This document shows, one piece after another, positions 49,270 through 63,166 of a DNA stretch of 64,000 nucleotides (position 1 is its first letter; each line of letters begins with the position of its first letter). The translations under genes and the position numbers were made by a program. The notes below the pieces were generated by a model. The model saw only the letters and a list, made by a program, of their open reading frames with translations, searched no databases and had not been told where the DNA came from. Source of the stretch: Anseranas semipalmata. Its lineage: Eukaryota > Chordata > Aves > Anseriformes > Anseranatidae. Location of the stretch: positions 763,187 to 827,186 of the forward strand of contig VXAA01003989.1 of the NCBI GenBank assembly GCA_013399115.1, written 5' to 3'.

Positions 49270-52200
49270 GTAAGTATAATATTGCTGCTTTGGTGGGGAA
49301 TAACTTGATATTCAATCCATTTTGACAGCATATTTGTTTTAAATACTTTTTTATGTTTAAATGGCAAAATGAAAAAGAGAAATAGTAATTGACTGCTGTC
49401 AGAGTTCTCTGCCCAACATCTCTCTTCTAGGTTTATTCAGAACTTGGTTGTTTATAACACAAACACAACTTCTATCTGACACTCAATTTTGCATCTTGGT
49501 GATACTGTGACTCTGGCTGCTTGTGGAGTGAGGCAAGTTTCGCCTAGCTGTGATTTAAATACCCTCTCTTTGTTCAGCTGATAAAGTCAGAGCATTCTAA
49601 CACCAACATCTTCTTTATTTTGGGTACTGTGCCCTCCTAGAAGATGTTTTAAAATCATATGGAATGGCTTATAACTTTTAAAAAAGGAAAAGTACACGAT
49701 GGATTAATAATCCTCCATGATTCATGCAAGGGTTATTGCCTCTAAATTGCTGTCCTTTCCTGCTGCCCTGAGCAGCAGAAAAACCCTATGCTAGTGGATG
49801 AAACTGTGGCCTGTGGGCCAGCTGTGGCCTGGGACTTAATTTATATGGCCTATAGTCAAATGAGGCCTGTCATTTCAAAATGACTTGCAGGTGAGCATAA
49901 AGACAGCTCCATGTGTTATGCACATGTATACTGTGAGCTGACGACATCTCTGTAGAGGGAAAGAAAACACAGACATAGGATAAGTACAGTAAAGATGAGC
50001 CCTCAATTATCTTTCACATTATTCTAGGATGACGTTACAGTGTATTTTAATGTGTGGTCCCCAAAAGATAGTAATTGTCAATACTTAGCTGCCCTAAGTG
50101 AGGAAATTGTTCCCCACCCCTGCATTAAGTAAGTGGCAGAAGGGTGGAGGAATAGATGCTGGATTATGATCAGAAACATGGTGCCTTCCCTAAAAATGAG
50201 ACTGTCTCCTGCTAATTGACTAATGTTCTTACAATTTGAGGACCAAAGTTCTGTCCGTGCAAGATGTGTAATCTTTTCTCTGTGAGAGAGAATGGGAAAG
50301 AAATCTTAGAGGTCTATAGAGTAGCTTATTTTCACACCTTTCTTCACACTACTTTTTAACTGGAAAACATAATTTTTTAATATGAATTAAAATGGAGACT
50401 AGAAATATTAAAGAATAGAGTATATGCATTGTTAAAAGCTGTCAGATACTTTTCTTCAGATAGGGGAAGAGACTTTGAGTCAAGCAAGACCAAGTTCTGT
50501 CTTTGCTTTGAAATTTGCCCTTTGAAGACATGCCCATCTTATAACATGTTTCTCATAGAACTGAGGGAGGGGTCATGCTAACTCCAAACTAGAAGGAAAA
50601 CAACCAATGTCCTGCTGTCTCCTCTGCTAATTAGCTCAATTGGGTGGCAGAGCTTTGCAGTCTGAGTCTACAACTCTACTTTGGAGACTTCAGTTGTGCT
50701 ATCGTTGCATGCATTGCATTGTAGATGTCTTAAAGGGTCTTGCAGTAGCTCAGGATTTTGGTTCCAGGCTTGGTTTAAATATTTCCTGAATCAGTTCCTT
50801 TTTCTCAAAAGTAGAGATGATGATACTTGTATTTGAAAAGCATTTTGAGATTATTTTAAGAAAATAAATATTTAAATTTCTGATAATTGGAATATACTGG
50901 AGTTAGGTATGAACAAATTTTACTCTAGTTTAAGAGCATGGTAAAAGAGAATGTAAATCTTCTAGTAATTCATCAAGAGTTAACTACTGTTGGTGTATTT
51001 AATACATTACTTGAACCTGTAGGTTGAGCCAATGCTTAGTAAATATGTTCAGCTGTGGGGAGCAGGTAATCAATGCAAGAAGGCACAGATGCAACAAAAA
51101 GCAGAGAAGGGTTGAAGGATTTTCTGCAGAAAAAATTCAAACTTAGTTTGGACTTGAAAGTTTCAAAACTCAGTTTTGAGAAAAATTAGAAAAAGAGACT
51201 AAGAGAAGACCACAGCAGCTGCTTTGGATGTCAAAGAAGATGCTAAAGGTAAATTTTGTTCAACAGTGTTGAAGTTATGGATCAGAAAATATTTATGGGA
51301 GGTAGGAATGAATCTTCCTACAGTCCCTACACTTCTCCAAAGAAGCTTTATCTGAATGCGAAGGGGTCTGGCCTAAATCTATGAAGGGAGGTCTAAGATA
51401 GATGCAGGCTACTCTTAAAGATAACATAATGCTCTACCCCAAGAAGTAAGAGTTACTTGAAAACTATGAGACAGAAAGTAAAGCCTGTATTTGGAGGCTG
51501 AAGATGTGTTTGCTTAAGTTGTTTAGTCTTTTTGTTCCTTGACAAAGGATGGGACAGAATGTGATTCAGCTGGAGGACAGTCAAAAGATGAGAGGAGCAA
51601 TGTAATGGCTGTTTTGATCATGGGCACTCTGTGGGGAAGTAGGTATTTCAACCCCTTTTAATCCTGTTTTTTTAAGAGCTGAGAGCTGTTGCATATTGAA
51701 CAGAGGGGCATCTAGATTTAACAATTGAATTTGTTTAGATGTAAAATTCACCCAGGAAGTAGAATTTTGGTCACTATGCATGAAAAATAAATTTCCTGTG
51801 AATGCAGGAAAAATAAGTGCTTACCACTTTTTTCACATCTTCATCATCAATAAAATGGTTCTTCCATTAAATATTTGTGCATATATAGATCAGAAGATTA
51901 ACTTCCTCATAGGACTGTTCAAATGAAATAGTGTCATTGCACTTCATTGAGAAGTTATTTTCCTGAGCATTTTGTAACCAAAATGAAACCTTCTATAGAA
52001 AATGAAGTAAATACTTTTTATTACATATCCAGATTTTTTAATCAGAAATTAAAACACCAGCCCTTTCTCATCTAATTCTTAATGTTCCTAATTACATATA
52101 ATCATTTCAAAATTGAGTCAGAACCAGCAACAGGGGAGGAATGTTTTTTTTTTTAAGTTTTCCTTTGAAAGATTATGTAGCTTGTTCTCAGTAGACTGCC

Positions 52201-54472
52201 AAACCAGTTCTGCAAGCACAAAATCCTAGATACTTGAGATAATTTGTAGATAAAATATTTAGTCTTTAAGAGCTTAAGAGAATCCAAATTCTACAATCTT
52301 TATGTCCTCTTGTCACTGTTGCTTATGGAAAAGATTGACAAAATAACTTCTTACAGTGCAGTACAGAGAGTTTACAGAACCGTTATAAAATGTTCTCTAA
52401 AACTGTTGTTACTAAATTAGTTTTCATTTTGAAGTGGCAGGGAAATCATTGGATGAACTCATTCATTTAACCAAGTCTCTCAAGCACAGAATATTTTCCC
52501 TTCACAGAAGATTCATATATTCATAGTTCCTAATGGTCTTTATTCAGGCAATGTGTTTATATTAATTGCTACGACATTCATTTTAGTAATCAGTGTTTTC
52601 TCATGTGGTATTTGGTTTGATGGATCACTGCACCTTTCCTTAGAAATGTTTTTCCTAATGTTATCTTTAGGGGAAAAATAGAGTTTGAAGTAAAAGGAAA
52701 TAAAGTACAACTTTTTTTTTTTTAATTGAACTCCAAGGAATTATGCTGCTAAGTGTGCAGATTAGTAATAATCTTTCTCAGATGTAATACTTAGATGGCT
52801 TAAAACTCCTTGAAGTAGACTCCATTTAGAGAAGATATTGATGTGCTTATAATAAAACAAGTATATCACAAAGTATCAGATTTTTAAGCTAGCATGGCTG
52901 ATTCATTCATTATTACTGCTAGGAATTACCAATTTGGAGAGCTAAATCCATGTCTTATGCAGTGAGCAGATGACTTCTGACGCCTAAGTCACTTTAGAGC
53001 ATCTTTGCTTGCCTCAAAAGATTTAGTTGTGGGTCCTGCAAAAAAATGCAAATAGTTCCATTATGCTTGGTAGAAATATGTATTGCATGCATGTAGGGTT
53101 CCAGGATCAGTGTTTACTAATGCATTGTAGTATTTTCTCCTTTTATGAAGAAAGGGACTTTTAAATTACCAGTGAGAAATCTGTTGTTTGTTAAGGAATG
53201 ATTCTGATCACCAGAGACACGAAGCCAACATTGACTACTCATTGGTCTATAGAGTAGATTCTGCAGCATGTGAGTGCTTTGAAGCTCTATGACAGCACAT
53301 TCAGGCTAATGCGTGGGAGCTGCGATGCATTACTTGTAGGCTGTGTGCTTGTTTGGAACGTTCGTCCATTATGAAGGAACTCCCACAGGCTACATCAAGA
53401 ATGCGGAGCTGGTGTGCTTCACCCTTCTTGTCTTAGAGTTGTCCAGATGAGAGACTTGGCCAGACAGTACAACATCACCTTCTAGATTTCTTTCCTGTGC
53501 AAATCAGAGTGCCTGTGGAGAAGGGGATCTTCATTCCATGGAAGAGCTAGCACACAGCAGGGTACTTGCCAACATGGTGGGAAGAGATTCAGATTCCTCA
53601 GTTCAGGCATGAGGAGGGATGTCAGCATGTGAAGTAAATTTCTTGGTGATTTACTTGATTTTTGCACCTCCTATTCCCTCCTTCATCAGAACTCAAGAAA
53701 GAAAAAATGTTGTGGAAGCATTTTGGTGCACAAAACGTGATAACCTAACACGTTTTCCTGCAAACCACCATTTTATTTGTATTTGAATAATTCTTCATGT
53801 TTTTCTCTTAAAAATCAACAAATTTATGCTTCCAATTCTATTACTTCCACATGTTTAGAGTAGCACTACTTGTAATCACAGTTAATGCTTTGACTTGGCA
53901 GTCTTTGTCGTCTTTATGCATACATCTGTCTCTCCTCCATAATATCCCATTGCCCTCCAGATATATTTTTATTTTAAAAATATAAAAATAGTCATTTGTT
54001 GAGTGAACATTACTGGAAAACTAGCAGCAGCAGCAAGGTCCCTTTTGTTTTTCAGCAGCCTGTTTTACTTTACCAAGATATCCAGGAGGTGATGTTCCAA
54101 AATGTTTCATAGATATTTTTTTTGGTAGCTTTGTCTTCTCTGTCGTAGCTCTCAATAAACATTGTTTAAAAATGTATATTAAATCACATATATTTATAAA
54201 TGTTATAAAACGTTTTATATTATCTATTTATGTATGAATATCTCCATATAAAAAAGTAATTTGTTCCTTTATTAGTGCTGTTTTAAAATTTAATCTGATG
54301 CTATTTGTTAAATACTTGTTATAAGTAAGTCTTTTTATTGCTTTGTATAGTTCCAAACAGCATTGCATTTCCATTGTGGTTATTATAAAGTTTGGAAATG
54401 ATGCATCCACTTATTAACACACAGCTCTTGGTTTTATTTTTTTTTCAATGTTGCTACCCTCTCCCCCTTCAG
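49270..54472 (+). other. ULK4 intron between exons J and K
   Basis: 5203 bases with gtaagt and cttcag borders. It contains a probable hAT-type element relic (49791-50122). Beyond this I see no structured feature. A CG-containing stretch near 53200-53460 has no recognisable identity. Confidence 0.85.
49791..50122. mobile_element. Probable old non-autonomous hAT DNA transposon
   Basis: The left part reads gaaactgtggcctgtgggcc followed by agctgtggcc, the typical subterminal sequence of hAT/Charlie-like elements. The right end ttgttccccacccctg is the reverse complement of a CAGGGGTGGGGAAC-type hAT terminus. The left terminal repeat is decayed and no 8-bp target duplication is visible, so the assignment is tentative. 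Confidence 0.45.
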
Positions 54473-54565
54473 GTATGAGTACATTCTGGTGGCTCCAGAC
54501 CCAGTACCAGTGTATGCTCTGAAACTGTTGGTGGCCCTGACTGAACACAGCCCTGCTTCTGTGAG
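54473..54565 (+). CDS. ULK4: ULK4 exon K (93 bp, phase 2 to 2), last exon in window
   Basis: The first base completes the glutamine codon (CA|G). YEYILVAPDPVPVYALKLL and VALTEHSPASV follow, ending with AG, the first two bases of an arginine codon (residues 378-407). The acceptor has a good pyrimidine tract ending cttcag. The donor is GTGATA, weaker than consensus because position +5 is T. The DPVP-YALKLLVA-TEH motif is diagnostic of ULK4. I recognise no following exon in the remaining 9.4 kb, so the next one is expected outside the window. Confidence 0.93.
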
Positions 54566-55086
54566 GTGATATAACTATACATTCTCTGTTGTTATGAGTT
54601 CTTTCTGTTTCAATTTATTTTTTTCCATTAGGACTTAACAATAATGTAAATCTCACTATCATACTATTTTGACTGGCACTTAGGAGATTTAGAAAATCTG
54701 TGTAGAGTATTTGTTATAGAACATAATCCTGTGGCTTTTGTGCTATTTTAATATGATCCTGCTTATTTTAATATGAATTTAGCCAATGAAATATTAAAGA
54801 CAAAATCATATAAATTTTAATATTAAATTTTTAAAACATTTTACATGATAATTTTAGTACCAAAACATTATCTAAACTGCTGTCCAGCTAAACACATTTG
54901 CTAGGAAAAGGTGATGCCTTTGTAAGTGGTCTAGACCATTTAAGTCACTTTACAGGTATTCAGTTCTTCTGCAAGTATCACCATCCTAAATAAGTTCCTA
55001 AATATTGATTTTAATGGTTGGTATAGGTACACTCAATATGTCTAAAAATAACTTAGTGTCTTCTTCCTGTTGTTCCTTTGTTTAGG

Positions 55087-55802
55087 CTGTGATGGACAAA
55101 AAAATAAATAAATAAAGCAGAATACCTCTCACACATGAATACGTATAGCTATTCCTCTCCTCCGATCTGCCCAAAATATCAGGTTCTTTTTGTGCTTGCC
55201 ATTGTCCATTCATGGTATCTGATAGTGTTATGGCTAAGAAGTCACTGCATACCATACTGTCTTGCTTTGATTAATTAAAATAAGCACCGGATTATATATA
55301 TTATGTATTTATTATTATATTATATATATTATGTATTTAGATGTAAAGGAAATTTAAATTGTTCTCCCACTGTTCTTACTGCAAAAGATGAAAACATCAC
55401 ATTTTCATCTTTTATGGTATTATTTTAAACACTGCTTTTAATATACTAAGTAGACTAAAAATGAACTAGGAAATTGAGTGGCTTGAGGTTTTAAATAGTT
55501 TGAATACAGTGAAGATGGTATTTAATTGTATTTATTTGTATACAATTTTTATTGTATACAATCCGTTTATGTTACTGCAGGCTTTTATGTATAATACAAA
55601 TAGTACAGCTTTCTATTTTTAGCATTAACCTACAGAGATTCTCATTCTTCAAGCATTACAACAAAATATTTCTGTAACTAGAACACTGGCTATTATAGTA
55701 CTGCTCTTCCTCTTCCTAATGAATTCTCTTTATTTGAGGAATTGTATGTGTTGTGCTCAATCTAGCTAGACTGTGGATGGAAATTCATCTAGTTGCAGCA
55801 GA
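55087..55802. repeat. 716-bp tandem duplication, copy 1
   Basis: Matches 55804-56519 at offset 717, with two substitutions seen (55288 C versus 56005 A; 55643 C versus 56360 A). It begins after continuous sequence on the left and ends at the N. Confidence 0.95.
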
Positions 55803-55803
55803 N
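55803..55803. other. Single-N assembly gap between duplicate copies
   Basis: The N separates two head-to-tail 716-bp copies, the expected picture when two overlapping contig ends are joined without merging. Confidence 0.99.
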
Positions 55804-56519
55804 CTGTGATGGACAAAAAAATAAATAAATAAAGCAGAATACCTCTCACACATGAATACGTATAGCTATTCCTCTCCTCCGATCTGCCCAAAATATCAGG
55901 TTCTTTTTGTGCTTGCCATTGTCCATTCATGGTATCTGATAGTGTTATGGCTAAGAAGTCACTGCATACCATACTGTCTTGCTTTGATTAATTAAAATAA
56001 GCACAGGATTATATATATTATGTATTTATTATTATATTATATATATTATGTATTTAGATGTAAAGGAAATTTAAATTGTTCTCCCACTGTTCTTACTGCA
56101 AAAGATGAAAACATCACATTTTCATCTTTTATGGTATTATTTTAAACACTGCTTTTAATATACTAAGTAGACTAAAAATGAACTAGGAAATTGAGTGGCT
56201 TGAGGTTTTAAATAGTTTGAATACAGTGAAGATGGTATTTAATTGTATTTATTTGTATACAATTTTTATTGTATACAATCCGTTTATGTTACTGCAGGCT
56301 TTTATGTATAATACAAATAGTACAGCTTTCTATTTTTAGCATTAACCTACAGAGATTCTAATTCTTCAAGCATTACAACAAAATATTTCTGTAACTAGAA
56401 CACTGGCTATTATAGTACTGCTCTTCCTCTTCCTAATGAATTCTCTTTATTTGAGGAATTGTATGTGTTGTGCTCAATCTAGCTAGACTGTGGATGGAAA
56501 TTCATCTAGTTGCAGCAGA
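55804..56519. repeat. 716-bp tandem duplication, copy 2
   Basis: Second copy, continuing without a break into unique sequence on the right. It includes an AT-rich ATTATATATATTATGTATTT stretch with internal repetition and gives no coding sequence. Confidence 0.95.
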
Positions 56520-59500
56520 CAGGAGTTTTTTTTCTTAATATTATTACCTAGTAGTTGTGGATATCCAATGAACTATGAATAATTTTAAATACTGATGTAT
56601 TCAGTACTGTTATCTAATGATGGGCTACTAGATTCCAGATACTAATACATCTGTAATAGTCCCATTTCTCATGTGTCTTGCTGGCCCTCTTTTACTTTCA
56701 CTGAATAATTTGTTTGGCTAGATTTCTGAAAAAGAGTTTACACAAGTCTCTTGGTCTGTCGTCTTTCTGATTCTTTGACTTCCCAATTACTTTAGCTGAA
56801 ATTAGCCCATATATCAAAACTGTGACAGAAATTCATAATATCTTCATATTTTCACAAACTGCTAGGGAACAAAGCTGGAATCAGATAAATGCTGTAGTGA
56901 AAAATAGGTCCCAGCTGATTCTATTTTGGTTTGATGGCTAAAAAATCAGTACTTATGTAGCTCAGAATTACAGCATATGCTCTCTGCCTTTCAGTAGGCA
57001 CATGGAAAAAATCTGTGTTTATTGTGATGGGAAATATGTAGGTAACATTGGACACAAATTCTTTGGGATTAAATTTTGTTCCTTGTGGGAAGAACTCTAC
57101 TATATTTTAGTACTGGCAATAGTGATGAGGGTCACTTTTCATGGTTTCTCTAAGTTCATATTTCATCCACAATACCTGGCTTTGAAGGATGAATGCTTTC
57201 TCCTTTGAGTTAATTTAAATGAAAAAAATGGTGGTAGCAAAAAAGATTGTTGTGAAATGACAAAATGTTAAATTAGCACTTCACTTATTACGTTCACATC
57301 TTTCAAAAATAACTGTTATTCATGTTGTTTCAAAATAAAAAAAAAGAGTGAATTGGGATGAAGGTGACAGCTACTGTATTTTAGTTTGTGCCATAAGATA
57401 GCCTATTCTCAGACTTGCTAAACTTATGCATTCTTTCTCTTCTTTTCTCTCTCTTCTTTAATCTTACCATGTTTCTTGTTTGTTTCTCATTTATCTCTTT
57501 TCTTCTTTCCATTCCCCTCAGTCTCTTCCTGTGTGTTTCCCAACAGAGACATCAACATTTGAGGAATTCTTATTTTAGCATTTGAAAAGAGGCAGATGCA
57601 TTCTAATGTTTTCTCTCATTTGTTCATAGCTGGCACTGTAAACCAGCTAACTTGTTGTGATACCAGAGGAAAAACTTTCAGTCATCTTTTTACCATCTTC
57701 GAACACTTTTTTCTATATGACAGCAGCACAGATAGTCAAATATTATATTTTTTGTCTTATAATCTTATGATAGAATACTGCTAATGTACTATACATAGTT
57801 TAAATATCTTAAGTATTTAACATTTGTGAAAATACAAAAAATACCTTCTAATCTTTGCCATTGCTCCACTTTTGGGGTCACTTATAACATTCTGTATTCT
57901 GGGAGCTGTTCCACTCTGTTGCTCTTCAATTTGGCAATGGAGAGTTCTAGTGATGTCCCATTAACATGCTGCAGAATGAGATCTCTCACAAATGTGAATT
58001 CCAGCACATGTAAGATGGTAGCCTTAAAAAAAAAATACCAACCAAACAAACAGCAACAAAAAAAACTTCAATATGTTTCAGTAAGCACATCTAGTATTTG
58101 GACATCTGAACATATAAGCATCCCTGTTTTCAGGGAGGATGAGTATTTAGTTGTTCATTTTCTCCTTAAAGGGTTAGAGTATAAATAAGTCTAGTGTTTC
58201 CTTTTTATACCTTTTCCCTTTTACATCGTGCAACAACTGCTGTCTGATACACCCTCACTTAGCATTCATTTCATGAGAAGATGTCAGGTATTGGAAGGAT
58301 GAGCTTTGAATGGAATTTGTCCATCAGTTACCTATTTTATGCTTCACTCAGCTAGTCTGGCCTTAAGAGTCATTGATGGTATTCTGTCACAGCTCTTCTA
58401 AAAAATCTATTGCCTTGTATTTTTGAGAATTTTTATGTTCTCTGGTAAGAAAAATTGTGGACTTTTAAGACCAATGCGATAATAGCAGAGTTTGCCTTTA
58501 GCTATTTTGAAACAGATGATTTTAAAAAGAAATCTCTGATATTCAGGAAATGTGTAGCTTAATTCATGAACTGGATCTCTGAACTACTGAAAATTTGCGT
58601 TTTTTCCCCTTTGTTAATTGCTTTTGGTGGATTGTACTCAGATAAGGAATTGTTGAAGGAACTGAACTCCTCACAGTGGGAGCAAATGTTTACAGCAGGA
58701 TAAGATGCGATTCAAAAAGGGCACTATCATTACGTATCTTGTCTTATGTCCTTATCAACTTACTGTATAGGTTACATGTACTGATAGAAAGTCTTCTGTT
58801 GTTATTGTTGTTCCTGCTTCAAATCTTGTATGTTGTTTTGTTGCAGTCTGTAATGATCAGATTGCTGGATTTTCCTATTAATGAGGAGGTGTTGTGAATT
58901 TCTTAGCTTCTATTAGTGTGGTATATAGATCAGCTCTTCTTAAATGTTTTGATTATTGTAGGGTATTTTTTTAAATATACTATTCCAGGAAGCTTATACT
59001 GGGTCACGATTCTTAACTTGGCTCTTGGTCTCATAGGTAAGGTTATGAAATGTAGCTATGTATTTTGCTGTGTGTTCTTTTATGAAGAAGATACTTGACT
59101 TGTCTGTAGTTGGAAACTTACGGTATATGAAGACCTGGATATATCGGAAAGCTATTACACTTGAAACTATGGAGTCTGATTTTTATGGATTGCAGAAACA
59201 ATAGACATTTTTGGTTGCAAGGAAGGAAGACAGTAAGGGAAACAGAGTGGAGGTAAGAGGAGAGCTAAAGGAGTATTGTACACCTATTGCCCATAGTCAT
59301 CAACGTTTGGACAGGTACTGAAACTATGTTATGGACAGCATTGATGCTCATATATCTCAGATCTGCAGTTTCACAGTGGCATTTTAAAACCTAAAACACT
59401 TATAGACGAATGCAGATACGTCAAAGACCTTACATTCACAATTACATAGAATTCATCTGTAGCTGTAAAGGAAACAAGATCAAGGGAGTGAACTCTTAGG

Positions 59501-62500
59501 AGAAGTGTAGAAAGCTGTATGCCATAAACTCTTACCTGTCCCTGTTGCTTGGCCTAACAAACTTCTGAGCACCCTGTTTTATTACATGACTCTGTACATG
59601 AAAGCTCATGCTTACTTGACTTCAAGAGCTGAAACTTCAAGATAAATGTCAGATATTGCATCAGATAATAATCATGAGAGTGGGACACATTCCAGTATTA
59701 TTAAGGTAATTTCCTGAGGAACAAAAAATCATGTAAAAAATAATGTTGTGACCCTTCTTAGATTTACGATGGATTGAAGAATGGGAGGAAATCAAAGAAC
59801 CTTCCCCACCTCCTGTCCCTACTATAAATTTCCCAGACATTGGGCACCACTCTAGAAAAGGGTAAAAGTTGGCAGAAAAAGAAATAGATGCTGCAACAAA
59901 AAATCTGCTGCTTCTATCTGCCACAAGTCTAATACCTGTGAAGATGACAGATGGATTGACCACATATACCTCAGGAGATTGTCTTGACTAATTAAAGTAA
60001 CTGTTTATCACAATGTCTTTGGAATCATCCATGAATGATCCAGTTTTCAAACTTCATTTATGTTGTTGTTCATACCCATGCATTATCTATTAAAGGCCTT
60101 TAAAGGCACAGTTTACAATTACTGAGTAATGGATTGGTCATCTTCTTATACATCATAATGTTTTACATTATGCATAATGTTTACATTTCAGTATATTCTG
60201 AAATGGTCTATCTCATAGCCATACCTGTCATTTCAAATAAATTAAAAACACTCTTTTCTTGGAGTTCAGTGTGGTGCTGTTATTGGTTCGTGTTCGTAGA
60301 ATTTTGGTTCAGTTCACAAACACTTGTTAGCATTTTCCTTAGATTATCTTTGAGCGTGCTATATTTTCTTTGCCATTATACTAGAGGGCTAGCACTTTAG
60401 TGCTTTCCTTTTCTGGTGAATTGACTAATGGGTGCTTATATTAATTGCTTTAAAAGCACTTTGTTCTGATCATTAGTCATCTTAATTTCCTAGTTTAAGG
60501 CTGAAGTGCTAGCTTAAAAAAAAAAATTGCTTCTGCATTACTTGACTTTTTTGTGTTTTCTTGTTTTCTGTAATGAATATGAATAAAATAATATGGAGTA
60601 TTTCTGATAATAGGTAAGCCTACAGGGCCTAACCCAACTGAGCTGAACAGAAATACTATGTTTTAGAGGTGTACAACATCAGTGAGAAAATTGCGATGTG
60701 GATGGATTGAAAGAGATTGTCAGATGATGATACATTTTTATTGGAACTTCAGGCAATATTTATTTAGATTTTGAACCTGATTGCAATTGCACTAGTTTCA
60801 TATCTATGAAAATTGAGCTGTATAAACCCTTATTTTCTTGTTAGAGAAATAATGCTAATACAAAACAGCAAAGAATTCATGATATTTGCAATTTTTATTA
60901 TTTGGTATAAGATTTGCATATATGCTGCTTTATTAAATAACAGTAGGAAGGAAGACTTACCCAGAAATACTCTTGAAATGTTAAGTTGTGTGTCAGCTAA
61001 TAATGCTGTTCTCAAGTCACACATCACTGTAATTCATATCAAAGGCAATGGTCAGAGTTCATTGTTGCAAGTGAGTTCTCATAGTCTAGTCATGTATGCT
61101 GTTGTGACTATATCAGCATTTTTAATGTAAAACACAACTCCTTAGTGTTACATTTTATTAGAATTTCCCTTTAATAAAGAAATTAGCTATTAACCTTATA
61201 CCTGTAATTTTGTTTCCTCTTTTGTGCTGCTGATCAATTGCTGAATGTCTCATTTTTAAAAATACGAAGCTACTATTTGATGTTAGTATTGTTGTTAAGT
61301 CAGTTATTGAAAAATGTCATATTGTAAGGCATACTTGCCTTACACATATTTGCTCTCTTAATGTAAAGCATTAAACAGAAGGAGAAAATACAATTCATTT
61401 TTGGTTGTTTTAACTTTCAGTAGTGATTTTTTTTTTGCTGTTGTGACTATAAATAGGAATTAAAAAATAAGCAGGTGATGAGGAGGGGTTAGCTGGTTAG
61501 GGTGGTGCAGTTGCAGGCTTCAGTGAATTAAGTTCTGCCACAAACCCTCTGTTCAGCATGAAGCAAATCTAAAATGCCATCAACAGTAGGTGCCCATGGA
61601 AGATAAGGAAGAAGGCAAGCATGTGTCAATACTCCCCCTGTGTGGTCTGATAAATCTCTTTTCAGTAGGACAGCGTCAGAAAGAGAGGTTGGAGTCTAAC
61701 CCACTGTAGAGAGAATTTAGCCTACTGGATAGCTAGATTTCTCTGAAGAAAGGAGGCTGAGGTTAAAGAAGAGGTTGGAGCCTGAGTCTGTCTTACGATT
61801 CTAAGGAAGACAATTGGTAACCATTAAAACAAAACACTGAAACTAGCCTTTTTAAAAAGGAAAAAAGAGAACTGAGTATTGCATGAGGCTGTGAATCCTA
61901 AATGGGTAGTGATTTGTGAACCTAGAGGATGGGAGGGTTTGTAAGCCTTCAGTGTTTCCTATTGGTTAGATCAACCCAGATCCCTGCTCAGTGTTCTGAA
62001 TATTGCAGATCTGATTTTAGGCACTCATTCTTTTCTTTTTTATGAATGGAAATTCTAGGACCATGAGGTCACCTAAATCATCATGCAGATCCAACTCAGA
62101 GGTGCTGCTATTCCCAAACGTTTTCTCAAAATTTTCTTGTTCGTGCTTTGTTGTTGTTGTTTTTTAAATGGAAGAAATCTTCAAAGAACTGAAAGATAAC
62201 TTTATTATCGTAACACTGAGTGGCGGTACTCTACCTGCTTAAAATTTTGTTTATTATTATAGATAAGATTGTTCTGTAGCAATGTAACTAGTATTTACTA
62301 AAAATTATTTTTTTAGAGCTTCATGTTACCTTTAGATCTTTTTTCCAGCTCAGATAAGATTTGGTCTTGTGTTCCCTTTCTCTCAGTAATAGAAAATGGG
62401 TCTGGATTTTTAGTGAGTTCCAAAATATTTACTAGTCTCTTCCCTAAAGACTCGGCATAGAAAGAACTGTTAGAAGGAATTACACATGCGAGAACAGCAG

Positions 62501-62972
62501 ATTCTACACAAATGTTGATACTTATTTTCAATTCAGATTTTAATCCCACTGTTGAATGGATGGCTTAAGTTCACTTTATTGGCTCTTTTCTCCTTGAGAT
62601 ATTCCTTAATTATTTTTAAAATATCTAAGAGATGCATAAGAAATATCATAAGAAAGTGCTTTTGTGAAGAAAAGGTCTTGCTTTGTGGAAAGCTTGCCAG
62701 CCTTCTTTTGTATCTCTCTTTCAAACTTCAACTATTCTTCAGAGATTGTGACATCCCTTTTGTTCTGTAGTAGAATGAAATTTCATAGGAGTAGAGAACA
62801 CTTGAAATCAATGTTGTTCAACTGCCTGAAGAAGCAATCTCTGGTGTGTGAAGTGGGCCCTTTGCTTTTATCTCACCCACTCTCTTCCATTTGCTCCTAA
62901 TCAGTCTTCTATCAATACAAGGGATTTTTGTTGTTGTTGTTTCAAATTCAGTAAAAATTTTGGGTATGTGGA

Positions 62973-62983
62973 GGGGGGGGGGG
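62973..62983. repeat. G11 homopolymer
   Basis: Eleven G in a row, about 45 bases 5' of an antisense CR1 tail. Confidence 0.95.
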
Positions 62984-63026
62984 TTGTATGATGAAAGTCT
63001 TACAATACTGTAGACTGTATTTTGAA

Positions 63027-63166
63027 TCGTAGAATGGCTTAGGTTGGAAGGGACCTTAAAGATCATCTGGTTCCAACCCCCCTGCCATAGGCACGGATGC
63101 CACTCACTAGATCAAGTTGGCCAGGGCCCCATCCAGCCTGGCCTTGAACACCTCCAGGGATGGGGC
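63027..63166 (-). mobile_element. CR1 LINE 3' end, antisense
   Basis: On the + strand it reads tcgtagaatggcttaggttg, then gaagggaccttaaagatcat, a ccaacccccctgccataggc segment and a ccttgaacacctccagggat segment. This is the reverse complement of a typical CR1 3' UTR. About 140 bases remain, so it is strongly 5'-truncated. It is followed by a short duplicated A-rich motif (aacagttcaaaagaaaaac, 63176-63215). Confidence 0.92.

Larger units (their letters stand above)
7904..54565 (+). other. ULK4: ULK4 gene, internal part (11 exons joined)
   Basis: The eleven exons listed separately join without a frame break into 407 codons plus two bases. The product reads as the armadillo/HEAT-repeat part of ULK4, the unc-51-like kinase 4. 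As established for the family, ULK4 has an N-terminal kinase-like domain with degenerate catalytic motifs, a long helical-repeat C-terminal half, and links to ciliogenesis and neurodevelopment. Only the helical-repeat part is seen here: leucine-rich amphipathic segments with no catalytic motif. Recognition rests on contiguous matches to remembered vertebrate ULK4, such as FITGEIGP, CGIHLQRLIQEK, YIERDSRKTTPGKEQQ, NVSGRKHPST and EWRLFSLRLLSETTSLL. Split codons at every junction (phases 0, 0, 2, 1, 0, 0, 1, 0, 1, 2, 2 at exon ends) rejoin to the expected residue. The gene continues beyond both ends of the window. No promoter or polyadenylation site belonging to it is visible. Confidence 0.95.

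Noticed and set aside
61480..61540. tRNA-like A-box wording (ggttagctggttagggtgg), considered as a tRNA-derived SINE
   Set aside because: No convincing B box, no cloverleaf and no SINE tail could be seen.
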